In this document: positions 52,023 through 63,696 of the stretch, piece after piece | How positions within the stretch are numbered: position 1 is the stretch's first letter | Layout of the letters: each line of letters opens with the position of its first letter | NCBI GenBank assembly: GCA_022749755.1 | Contig: CM040446.1 | Coordinates: forward strand, 10,874,367 to 10,938,366 | DNA length: 64,000 nucleotides | Reading direction: 5' to 3' | Origin: Azadirachta indica | Taxonomy: Eukaryota > Streptophyta > Magnoliopsida > Sapindales > Meliaceae | Translations under genes and position numbers: made by a program | The notes under the pieces: model-generated | What the model was told of the DNA's origin: nothing | Database searches by the model: none | Seen by the model: only the letters and a program-made list of their open reading frames with translations

Positions 52023-55000
52023 TTACAAAATTGATAGAACAAATTCAGCCCAATCTTTTCTCATCTCATCTATCTCTTCTTGTTTGTATGAACATTTTTT
52101 TTCGAACTGCACAAGATATTACACATAATGAAATTAAAATAAAATAAAATTAGAAGTCATGCATGTTATAAAAAAAAATAATAAAATAAGTGAAATAATT
52201 GCAAAGTTATAATTCTAACCTTTTGTTGGATGGAAATATTTGAATCTTCAATAATATATTTCATACACTTCATTAAATAATACCCACACTCTGAATTTGT
52301 GGGTTGTTTAGGACACTACCAAAAATTAAAAAAAAAATAATAAAATCGAGTATATTTTAATTAACATAAAACAACGAAAAAAAATTGTTCAAATAATAAA
52401 AATCTAAATTATTTTCCTTCGGAAAGTCATATGAAGATGGTGTGTATATATATAGCATATTAGCATATTAATTAGTAAAAGTTGTACCAGCAGATCAATA
52501 ACCAAATATATATATATATATAATGTGACAGTATATATGTATCGCGTATTGTTTTTTTCTTTTTAACGTGTAAACTAATTTGATTGATATATGAAATGAA
52601 AAGATTCAAAGTATGTACCAATTATAATTATATCATTCATTGGATTATTCTTAAAAATAATTTGAATGATTGATGGGTTACTTTAATTTTGGACCTAACT
52701 CTAGTTTTAAAGAATTCCTAGTTTTCAATTCCATTTATTTAATATTTTATGCTAATTTAAATTGATCAATAGTCAATAATATTTTTTTTTTTAGACATTT
52801 GCAATAACCAATGATAGACCATTGTTTAGCAACTGATATTTATGTTATTAATGTATATTTCCAATGTTGTCAAACATGTATGCCCTAAGAAAGTAAATAA
52901 AATATTGGAGAAAATCAAAGGAATGATGGTATCTATGTAAATAAAGAAAAAGGATTGCAAATAGTTGATAGTTAATTTTTTATATCTCACTTTACTCATA
53001 CAGACATTAAAAAATGTTGGTACGTATAGTAGTAGGTTGTTGGCCCATAAAAAATATCCTACCCCAACCCCCCCCCGAAATAAAATAAAAAAAAGAAACT
53101 AAATTATTAACCTGTTCTTAAAAATATTTATTAGGTTAAGTTTTGATACATTGACAAATTATTTGTTCTAATATTAGAATTCGCTACCATAATTTAAATA
53201 TTGGTTATCTCTGTCACTTATGAATCAAAGAAAAAAATTTCAAAAAAATAGTCAATAATATAATTTTTATGTACTTACATTGATTTTCTTCCAAATCGGT
53301 ATTTTTCTTCCAATTCTTTGTGATCGAACATTGAACATCTTCATGACTCTTTTTTTCAAAAAGAAAAAACAAAGAAATGATAGGAAAAGGAAAACGAATA
53401 TCATAAATTATATCAAATGAATAGAAAAATTATATCTTAATGCAAATAAATGTATTACAAATTATACTTACTTATTAACAACTTGCTTGATGTCAGAGAC
53501 AATTTCATTTTCAAGTGAGTCCAAAAAATATGTGATGTCTTTATATGGATCAATAATGACCAACATCTAGTGAAATCTATATTGTTGGTAAAAAAAAATA
53601 TTTATATATATATATAATAAATGCATTAGTTGAAATAAATTATACTCAACAATTAATAATTAAATATATAATCATATAACATAATGAAAATACATACTCA
53701 TGATAATATGGAGCAAAAAAATCTGATTCATCTTTGCATATCTTATCCTTTCTGCGATTGAACGTACTCTATCGACTTTTATTTTCCTATCGATTAAAGC
53801 AATATCATGTAGATTCACAAATCCAATCATGTCAACCAAATTTCTCTCTTTGATGTAATTGTATAAGTGCCTAACAATAAAGTAAAAACTTTTGTTATTA
53901 TAACAATAAATCTATACCTTTAATCCTCAATAATGAGTTAAAATGATATATATTCATCAGAAAAATATTAAATTATCCTTATATACACTACTATATAAGT
54001 GATTGATATGAGGTCCATGCTTAAAAACTCTTGGATTATACCTTGAGTAACATTCTCAACAAATTCTTGCTCAAAAATATTTTTTTCTATACTTACTTCA
54101 ATGGTGTCACCTGGAAGCATAGCTTTATTGGCATGTACACCAATAGATTTCATAGAACAATATGACTGAGTTGAACATTGAACTTTGGGGTTTATAATTG
54201 GCTCCACTGATTTTGAGCTTAAATTTTGAGTTGTTTGCTTGGTTCCTAAGTTGATGAAGCAAAATATTAAAAAAAAAACTATTATAAATAAATAATTGAG
54301 AGAAAATTACAAATTAAAAAGTAAATTACCTTATTAGTCAATGGTATAATAAGATCTTTAGGTCATGCGATAAATAATCCAATAGTATCTTGTACGGTTT
54401 CAAATTCACCAAGAATAGGAACTAGTTAAGAGGCTGATGGAATTATTGCCATATGAATAGATTCACGTATATTTTCATTTAATGGAATTCCGTGTATAGT
54501 GGCTTTGGATCATTTGTTGGCATAATTGCACCATGGGCTACTATATTCTCTCTATTGTCAATAGCAAGCTTGCATAATTTTCCCTTTCAAATGTCACATT
54601 CATTTCATTAAAAAGATATTATACAACAAATACAAAAATTATATATATATATAGTGAATAAGTAAAAATTTATTACCTTTATAGTTATATCATCATTAGC
54701 TTGATATTGTACTTCCGTGTTTGTCTCATGATTAGTCACCTTGACGATTGTATCACAATTGGCTTGATTAGAACTCGTGGCTTTTGGGTTACTTGTTTTA
54801 ATGCTTCAAATTCACTTTGTAATGACTTCAACTTTTCTTGCATTTGTTGATTTTCCTCCAACATCCTCTTATTTTGTTCAATCAACAAATGCTGTTGCTC
54901 TTGCATCATCTTTTGTTGCTCCTCAAAATAATGATTACGTTTAGGTATGTGAAAAATAACTAGATGGAGTGATGGAATAACCAACTTCACTAACACTTCT

Positions 55001-56213
55001 TGAATGCTCAGGAGTTTGTAATGCTATTGTAAAAATGTCATTGTTGCCATCAAGTAAACATTCCTCAATTTAACTTGTTCCGTAATTTTTTCCTATCAAA
55101 AGTATAGACAAATAGTTTTTTTTTTTAAAAAAAGAATTAAGATGAAAGCAAATATAAATAAAAACTTTTAATGAAAATTAAATACTTTTTATTTAATTAT
55201 TAATATAAATTATATATAAATAAGTGCAACATTAATAACAAACTTATAATTCTTTCTGCACATAATTTATCATTCTCGTTATCATATTCTCCTTTCTTAT
55301 TTTGATGAGCAAGCATCCGAATAACGAAACGGTCAATTTGTTCATCTGTTCCAAGTTCACGTATCTGTAGACATTCAAATCCAAATTTGTAAATACTTTA
55401 CATTAAATAAATTGATCAATAATTTAAACACTAACCAATTCATCTTCCTTATTTGTATATCCAAGACGTGAAAGTCGATATCTATACTTGTTTTGTCTCT
55501 GCCTCTGTTGTTGAACTTTTCTATGGCTCTATATATATCATTACAACAATATAGTAAGAATTTTAGTTAAAATTAAATTAAATTAAATATAAAAAAAATT
55601 AAATTAGCTTATAAGAAAATCTTCTACCAATCTATTCTTTACAAATGATTGCCAATGTGATTGTTCAATAAATTTGTAGTGTGTCGGTAGTTTTTTCAAA
55701 GTAACAGGATTATTTCTGTGTGGCAATATATATTTCAATATAAGGCGATTTTTAAAAGTTTTTCATCTTCCTGCTGCTCTAGATAAAGCCTTTTTCTTAT
55801 AAGTTTTATCAATATCACACGCCATCTACAAACAATAGCATGAAATAAAAATTTAAAATAAATTAATTATTATAAAAAATAATAACAAAAAAACGATAAT
55901 TAAGAATGGACATATGTCAAACCTCAATGCAACTCCATATATTTTCTTTAAGTTCTTTTGGCACTCTGAACCATATTCAATATGTGATTAGAATTATTGT
56001 ACGTGCCAATACACCAATTAAGCTTCCCAACTTTTTTGATGTTTTACCTATTGGTTGACTTTTCTTATTAAATACAATAAGTAGCCTACAGCTATCACTT
56101 TTTTCTTTCGTAAGCTCTGGCAAAGTCGTTTGACTTCTGCCATTTCTTTTCCTCAAAGAATTTTCTGGAGAAGTTCCTACATCATCATGGTTGTCTTCTT
56201 GGAAAAAGGTCAT
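52023..56213 (-). pseudogene. Second CACTA gene: Transposase_24-like plus Ulp1 (C48) protease domain
   Basis: Exon 1 (56213-55923) has GKTSKKLGSLIGVLAR then, after a stop, RVPKELKENIW; this matches the plant Transposase_24 (Ptta/En/Spm) family. Later exons give WQSFVKNRL (about 55640), YRLSRLGYTNKEDEL (about 55450) and a Gln-rich coiled coil (54736-54996). The C-terminus is a Ulp1-like cysteine protease. Its exons are about 53698-53869, 53472-53574, 53279-53348, 52220-52315 and 52023-52106. They supply the His (FH, with TAG for the next Trp, then MLVIID), the Asp (YFLDSL) and the Cys (NSECGYY), ending WAEFVLSIL then stop. Damage includes at least three nonsense codons, an apparent lost T in a T-run near 53720 and a weak donor near 53980. 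The protease would cleave SUMO-like links by family analogy; activity is not expected now. Confidence 0.8.
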
Positions 56214-56799
56214 GATACTGAAACAAAAAAAAAAAGTGAGTGATACTAGTAAAAATATAATTAATTCAGCACTTTTAGATAAAATAAATGTTATGCACTA
56301 AATAAAATTTAGGATATGTTAATTACTAATGAATAAAATTTAGAATATCTTAATTACTAAGGTAATATCTAAAAAACTTAAAAAATAATTTATATAAATA
56401 TATTCAAGTTATAACCAACAGATATATATTTATATTACTAACAATTATTTTAATAATCAACAATATAATTATATTATTAATTGTATTAAGAGAGTAATCT
56501 CAATTACTATTAACCTACCAATAAATGACTTAAAAAAATGATAATATTAACTAAATTAAACTAAATTAAGATTCCCACCACTGCATTATGAGTTTTTAAG
56601 AATCTAAAAAATAAAGTAAGAAGTTTACTTTATAATTCACAAATAAAAATAAAGCAAATTGTTGTTTTCTTCATTCACAGCTAAAAAGAAACTTAGCAAT
56701 AAGGTTACAAAAGTAATTGCAAACAATGTTAAATTTTAAAAAAAGTAGCATTTATAGCCTGTAACATACATCAATATTTGCTATAAAAAGCTGAAAAAT

Positions 56800-57650
56800 C
56801 TGCAGAAACAATTTCAAAACTAACATAGAGGACCAAGTTGCTGCTGTAGTTCTAGAGACTAGTGATAAGAAGCTTATGTGCTCTTTTTCTTCTTCTGCGT
56901 AATTCTTGGCGAAATCTCAATGTTCTCAATATTTTGGATTATGAGTTTTCTATGAATCTAAATCCTCTAATCGGTGAAGTTGAAGGCAGAAAAAATAAAA
57001 TTAAAACAAGAGAAGGATTGAGTAGCAAGCACTAAGCTGTATAGTAGTACTTTCTGCTGGTGAGCACAATTGTAAGCATCAAAGAGAGTAGTAAAAGCGT
57101 TGAAGCAAGGTAGCAGCATAGAAAGAAGCTGAAAAATCTGCAGAAATATATATTTTTTTAAAAAAATTAAAATAATATATTATTAAATAATAAGGAAGCC
57201 TAGGAAAGACACAAAGAAGCCCAGAGGAAGTTATAAAACAACAACAGCCGCAAATTAAAAAAAAATGTGAAAACCACTAGCAACAGCATCAGTATCAGCA
57301 ACCAGTAGAAGAAGGGAAGAATAAAATGCCAATACTAGCAGCTAGAATGGCACTTCAGATTGAATTCATCAGCAGGAAACCAAAAACGGAAAGCAAACTC
57401 CAAAAAAAACAACCCAAGCAATGCAGCAACAGATCAATAACAGGGCAAAAACAACAAGCAGCAGAGGAGAAAGATTGATTCCAACAACAGTAAATAACTT
57501 TATTTATATTAATCTTATAATAATTTTATTTATATTAACTACCTTTAATAATTTTGTTTCTAACTTTTTATTATCTTTCAATAATTTTTAATAATTATGT
57601 TTCTAACTTTTTTTATTTAATTATTATTTATATTCAAATCTAGATCTCAA
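56800..57650 (-). repeat. Upstream cassette of the second CACTA gene, similar to that of tnpD
   Basis: 56826-56880 (GAGGACCAAGTTGCTGC...CTAGAGACTAGTG...AAGCTT) matches 61437-61490 just upstream of the TNP2 gene. About 57500-57640 (TTTAATAATTTTGTTTCTAAC...) matches 61930-62040 and 63850-63975. Between them is CAG/CAA-rich sequence like 61500-61870. It lies 0.6-1.4 kb upstream of the second gene's ATG. Confidence 0.7.
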
Positions 57651-58019
57651 TTTTCAATGTGTAATTTAGATTTCTTTTTATTTTCATGATCAATTTAATT
57701 GTTGTGATTATCTTTTCAATTTTTTTTTTATTTTGGTGTTTCTACCTTATGAGTTTATATTTAACATCAAGGCCTTTTAAACTTCTTATTCATTTTTTTA
57801 TTTCATCACTTTAATTTGTTGCTTAGAGATTTATTTAAAAAAAATGTATTGACTAATAATTTTATTCAAAACAAAGCAGCAGCAAAAGAACACCAAAACA
57901 GCATGAAGCTAACAAATATATACTAAACAACTGCTCCAACAAGATTTAAGCTCTATCAGAAGATCAACATATGACTATAGCACAGCCCAACAACAGTGAA
58001 GTGTATCCATAATAATTTA

Positions 58020-58240
58020 AAACCAATTCCTCTTTTGAAGAACTTTTCTATATCATCTTGGTTGGCTCCATGGAAAAAAAGCCATGATACTGCAAATAAT
58101 TTTTAAAAAAAAAAGTCAGCCATGCTGTTTAAAATATATAATTTATTTAACACTTTAAAGTAAAATAAATATAAATGAATAAAATTTATGATATCTTAAT
58201 AAAAAAATACTTAAAAACAAAATGAATAAAAAAACTATAA
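58020..58240 (-). pseudogene. Partial duplicate of exon 1 of the second CACTA gene
   Basis: Read on the minus strand, an ATG at 58085 gives MAFFPWSQP, and the bases align with MTFFQEDNH at 56213 (shared TTTTTCCA, CCAAGATGAT/CCATGATGAT and AGTTCTTC-type blocks). The similarity extends upstream to about 58240, including the GATACTG...AAAAAAAAAGT context and a degenerate AATAAAATTT(A)GATATCTTAAT block. It is cut off at about 58020 and lies just after the TNP2 gene's stop. Confidence 0.65.
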
Positions 58241-58272
58241 GAACATGCCTATTTGTTCATAATATTTTCAAT

Positions 58273-61200
58273 CTAAGTACCCTCACAATCTGCACGAGTA
58301 TAAGGTGCATCATTTTTACTAAATGAAACAATTAATTTTAAATTTGGTAATGAAGGAGTTAAACATTGATGCTCCATGATAGTGTCACCTAGCTTATCAT
58401 TGTCATAGTCATAATCCTTTTGAGGGGGTACTTGTACAATTGACCATCTCGCATCAACTGGATCTTGTATATAAAATATTTGCTTTGCTTATGATGCCAA
58501 AATAAATTGATCAATTTATGCCCAATCTTATTAAGGTCAACTAATACAAAGCCTAACTCATCTACTTTGGTCCCATTACCACTATCCACCCAATCGCACT
58601 TAAATATTAGGATTTTAAACTTGTAATAGTTTAAATCCCAAATTTCATGAATAAGTCCATAAAAGGACATATTCGAAATAGTTGGATTTTTATTTTTAAA
58701 GCTTGCAATTTGCATGGCATTCGCAATTATGCTTACTCCACTGTTTTGATGTACATGCTGAGCATCTCTTTCTTTTACATAATAACGACATTTATTGACA
58801 TCATAACCTTAATATTTTATAACTTTAAATCGTGATCCATGTGCTATTCACCCTAAGTTTTCCGATATATTATTATTTAGATGACTTAACTCATGAGTTA
58901 TCTGCACATATATAAGCATCATAAAAAATGGTTAATTTTGTGTAATGATTTATTTCGGTGCCTTAATATTAACACTAAATGTTAGCTAGCACTTACTTTG
59001 TCATACAACCAATAAATAAACGTGCGGTTGTGTTCATCTTGTAACTATTTCTTTCCTTTAGATTTTTTTTATGCTCTAGCCTTAATAGCTCCATATGTTC
59101 TCTAACATATAAAATAAAAAGTAATGTTATATATATGGCTTTAGACCTAGATAATTAATTTTCAAATAACAAATGAATGAAATTTTACAACTTACTCAAT
59201 ATACGGTTAAACTTCATTTGTGTTTTCTAATACATATCGATGAGCTTGCTCCCATTGAATACGATCAATAATCTTTACCTTACCTCCTGATAGTGGCCTA
59301 CCAATAAAATTACTTTCATAAGCTTGACCAGATGGGATTCTAATTGCATTTACATTAGACAAGTATGCTGTGCAAAACTCAGTAGCTTCTTCTGCAATAC
59401 ATCTTTCTGGACGATTACAATTCTTCACATAACCTTTCAAAACTTTCATGAACCGTTCAAATGGGTACATCCATCGTAGATAAACTGGTCCGCATAGTTT
59501 AACTTCTCTAACAAGATGCATTGTTAAATGAACCATTATATCGAAAAATGACGGAAGAAAATATTTTTCAAGTGTACATAAGGTCAATACAATACTAGTT
59601 TACATCTCATCAACTTTTTCTACATCCTCTGTTTTTTTGCATAACATATTAAAAAAGAAGCAAAATCTAGTAATTGCAAACCTGACATGCTTAGGTAACA
59701 TAGAGCAGATTGCCACAGGTAATAATTGTTACATCCATGTATGACATTCGTGAGACTTTAGACCATAGAGCTTACAATCTTTCATTGAAACAACATTTCT
59801 AAAATTTGATGAATATCCTTCTGGAACCTTTGTATTAAATAACGTCTTACAAAATCTTTTTTCTTCATCTGTAGACATTATGTAACATGCTGGAGGTAAA
59901 AGTATCCCATTTGCTGTCTCTGTAGGTGCCAACTCGTTCCTTAACCCCATCTCTTTAAGATCTAATCGAGATACAAGTCCATCTTTCGTTTTACTTGGAA
60001 TGTTCAATAGTGTACCAACTATGTTATCGCACATTTTTCTCAATGTGCATAACATCTAAAATATGTCGAATATGAAAAAATTTCCAATATTCTAATTGAA
60101 AAAAGATTGACTTTTTCTTCCAACAACTTTCAGTACTACCATTAGAACTTGTAATATCACGCTTGCGTTTTCCTTGGGAAAAATGTGCCCCTGCAATTTT
60201 TTTTAATATTTCTTCACCTGTTAATGGTTTTGGAGCTTTTCTCAATTCCTGTTCAGCATTAAAAGCCTTCTTTTGCTTCCTATACGAATGATGTGGAGGC
60301 AAAAATCTTCTATGACTTATATAAGACATCTTTTTACTGTGTTTTAACCTGCAACAATTGGTTTCTTCACTGCACACTCGACATACGCTGGAAAATCATT
60401 TATTGTCCATAGTAATATTGCTCTTAACTTGAAGTGCTTTTTACGATATGCATCATATGCCGCAATACCTTCCTCCCACAGTTGTTTTAGATCATCAATC
60501 AATGGCTGCAAATAAACATCAATGTTGTTTCTAGGTTGTTTGGGCCCAGATATCAATAAAGCTAGCATCATAAATTTTCTTTTCATACATAACCATGGTG
60601 GACGATTATAAGTTATCATCACAATAGGCCAACAACTATACCTACTACGAAGAGAACTATGTGGCTTAATTCCATCAGCTGCAAGTGCAAGTCGAAGGTT
60701 TCTTGGATCAATAGCAAAATCTGGCCAAGAGTCATCAACTGCCTCCATGTTGAGGAATCAGAAGGATGTTGTAGTATACCATCAATTTCCCTCACATTAG
60801 CATGCCATGTCAAATTCTTTGCCGTTTCTGCACTTTGAAACATTCTTCTAAATCGAAGATCGGTGGAAAATACCATAAAACCTTGGCGGGCACACCGTTC
60901 TTTGACTCGGTTGAATTCTTGTTAAGCTTCCATCTTGACACTCCACATTGAGGACATATAGTTGCATCTTGAAACTGTTTTTTGTACAATATACAATCAT
61001 TGGGACAAGCATGTATCTTTTCATATTCCATGCCAAGTACATTAAGTGTCTTCTTTGCTTCATACATTGATAGCGGCAACTTATTATTACTTGATAACAT
61101 GTTAGCAAATAATTTTAACAAATCAGAAAAACATTGGTCAGAAAATCCATATTTTGCTTTTAGGTTGTACAACTTTATCAAAGCACACAGTTTTGTATAT

Positions 61201-61337
61201 TTTGTACAACCAAAATATAATGGCTTCTCAGCATCATCTAATAACTTTGAATGATGTAATGCAAATTTTAAGAAATTATCTACGCCTTCTATAAATGTAT
61301 GCGATCTCCTATCCATGGTCATCCAAAATTTATCCAT
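58273..61337 (-). pseudogene. TNP2-type CACTA transposase gene (tnpD-like), frameshifted
   Basis: The start at 61337 gives MDKFWMTMDRRSHTFIEGV, the N-terminal transposase-associated domain. The Transposase_21 (TNP2) core follows (about 59730-60880): CPQCG, RRMFQSAETAKNLTWH, LALAADGIKPHSSL, NRPPWLCMKRKFMML, NDFPAY, SHRRFLPPHHSY. A DUF4218 block lies at about 59207-59620 (FFDIMVHLTMHLVREV, YPFERFMKVLKGYVKN) and a DUF4216 block at about 58430-58715 (SFYGLIHEIWDLNYYKF). Reading ends at a TAG at 58273-58275. Frameshifts occur near 60880, 60740 and 58510, with a deletion at the NDFPAY/CRVCSEET join and a stop in DUF4216. The protein would bind and cut the CACTA ends; this copy cannot. Confidence 0.88.
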
Positions 61338-61429
61338 TCTGAAAATATAATCACTAAAAAGTGTTAATACACATTATTTCTAATTTATGACAATATATAT
61401 TTGTATTAGAGATGATATTAGAGACTTAC

Positions 61430-62070
61430 AGAGAGGACCAAATTGCTGCCGTAGTGCTAGAGACCAGTGGTGAGAAGCTTAAGTGCTAGAGACCACCAGA
61501 GGAGAAAGATTAATTTTAGCAACAATAAATAAATGCAGCACAACTAGCCAACATCAGTTCCTAGCAACAGCAAAACCAAAAACCAAAACAAAGTAGCAGC
61601 ACAAACAGCAGAAGCAGTAGCAGCCAAATACATAACAGCTACTAAAAAAAATTGTAAGTCAGAGAATTAATTGCATCTGTAAAGAACTGGATGAAGATAT
61701 CTAAGAGCAGTAACTCCAAAGAGCAACCAACAAAACATCAACAGAGGAGAAGCATAACAGCAAATTAATTACAATAGCAGAAAATGTATCTTAGCAACGA
61801 AAAAAGCTGATAACAGAACCAACAACATACAGTAGCAAGCAGCAGTTAGAGCTGCAAAACTATTGCAATTATGACATAGCAAAATCCACCAAAACACAAC
61901 AATTTTGGTTTTAATTTTATATTATATTATTAATATTATAATAATTTTATTTATACTAATTACCTTTAATAATTTTGTTTTAACTTTTGTTATCTTTTAA
62001 TAATTATGTTGCTGACTTTTTTTATTTAATTACTATTTAATATTCACCTTTGGTTATCGGATTTTAATGT
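61430..62070 (-). repeat. Upstream cassette of the TNP2 gene
   Basis: It begins about 100 bases upstream of the TNP2 ATG. 61437-61490 matches 56826-56880, and 61771-62070 matches 63697-64000 closely and, in its AT-rich end, 57500-57640. The middle (61500-61870) is rich in AGCAGCA/CAACAG units. It may hold the transposase promoter, which is inference from position. Confidence 0.65.
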
Positions 62071-62272
62071 TTAAGCAAGAATATTCAATCAAAAGATAGA
62101 AAGAGAAAATAGTTTATTTTTCATTGAATTCCAATATATAAACAACAAACATAATCAGAACAAAAAAGAAATAAATAATGTCCTACTACTCATTGGCCAT
62201 AATCATTAAATTACATAAAAATAAAATAGTGACAATTAATATTTAATGTCTTTTACATGATTATATTTTTTT

Positions 62273-63490
62273 GCAGATGACGAGAGAATTGGCCATTCAA
62301 AGCGAATTTAACTCAAAAAAATTGAATTCGGCTAAAAAATGAAAACGTTCGGGAACTAAAACGTAAGAGAAATACAGACCAAAACGCCAATCATTAGGGG
62401 ACCTAAGTACAAACCTAAGTGGACCTATTTGCAAGGTTTTCTAACTTTGCAGCTCAGCTTTGCATGGCGCGGTTGTGCCAAGTATTAGCGCGCCAGCGCC
62501 ATGCATGCTGCACCTACCCTTGTTCAACATGCATGGTAGGAATGCATGGTGCGGTTATGCCATTAACAACACAGCCACGCCACCTCTTCAATCGTACTCA
62601 CTCCCTCATGCGGTTTTTGGCACCCAGCATCCATTGCAATCAATTAAAAAATGAAAGTTTAATTTATTTTCATGCGCGTATCAAAACAAACTTATCACTT
62701 ACTCTTTAATTTGATTTGTTTATTTAAATTTCTGCAAGTAAATTTAATGTCTTTTGGTTATACTTTTTGCAGATCACGAGATAATTGGCCATTCAAAAGA
62801 AATTTAACTCAAAATGATTGAATTTGGTTAAAAAAAGAAGACGTTCGAAAACCAAAACATAAGAGAAGTACAGACCAAAATGTAAATCACCAAGGCACCT
62901 AAGTGCAAAGCTGAGTAGACTTATTTGCAAGATTTTCAAACCTTGCAGGTCAGCTTTGCATGGCGCGGCTGCGCCAAGTATCAGCGTGACCGTGCCATGC
63001 ATTTTGCCACCAGTATGCACAACGCGACCGCGCCATCCACCTGCTCTTGTGCAACATGCATGGCAGAGGGCATGGCGCGGCCGTGCCATTAATAGAGCAG
63101 CCGCGCCACCTCTTCAATTGTACTGTACTCACTCTCTCGTGCTATTTTTGGTGCCCTAACATCCACTGCAATCAATTAAAAAATGAAAGTTCAATTTATT
63201 TTGATGAGTGTATCAAAACAAATTTATCATTTACTCTTTAATTTGATTTATTTGTTTAAATTCTGCTAACATCAATATTTAATATTTTTTTGTTATATTT
63301 TTTGCAGATCACGAGAGAATTAGCCATTCATAGTAAATTTGACTCGAAATAATTGAATTCGACTAAAAAAGGAAGACGTTCGAGGACGAAAACGTAAGGG
63401 AAATACGGACTCAAACGCAAATCACCTACGGACCTAGGTACAAAGTTGAGGGAACCCATTTGCAAGATTTTCAAACCTTTTAGGTTAGCT
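62273..63490. repeat. Three-copy ~0.5-kb tandem repeat with GC-rich palindromes
   Basis: Copies start at GCAGATGACGAG (62273), GCAGATCACGAG (62769) and GCAGATCACGAG (63304); the spacings are 496 and 535 bases, and the third copy is cut off near 63490. Each full copy has a stretch rich in CATGGCGCGG/GCGCCA palindromes in otherwise AT-rich DNA. Several short ORFs on both strands are by-products of this GC-rich part. Confidence 0.9.
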
Positions 63491-63696
63491 TTTCAATGAT
63501 TGTCTATTTTTTTTTTTTTTTGTACGTAGAGAATTTTTGCAAGTTTAAATCCAAACTAAGGGAGCTAGGGAAAAAGATGAAGAGAGAAAAAAAGAAAGAA
63601 GAAAAAAGAAAAGAAAAAGAAAAAAATGTAAAAATGTAAAAATGTAAAAACAAAAAAAAAAACAGGCTTGCTTCTTGCGCGCCAAAACAGCAAACC
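63491..63696. other. Purine-rich stretch between repeats
   Basis: A run of 15 T (about 63507) is followed by a long A/G-only tract at about 63571-63627 and three ATGTAAAA units (63626-63650). No gene is seen. Confidence 0.7.

Noticed and set aside
62419..63241. Several Cys/His/Arg-rich ORFs on both strands
   Set aside because: They arise from the GC-rich palindromic part of the tandem repeats and appear in copies on both strands, with no recognisable domain.
62273..63490. Possible CRISPR-like array
   Set aside because: The repeat units are about 500 bases, adjacent and nearly identical throughout; there are no short repeats with unique spacers, and the genome is eukaryotic.
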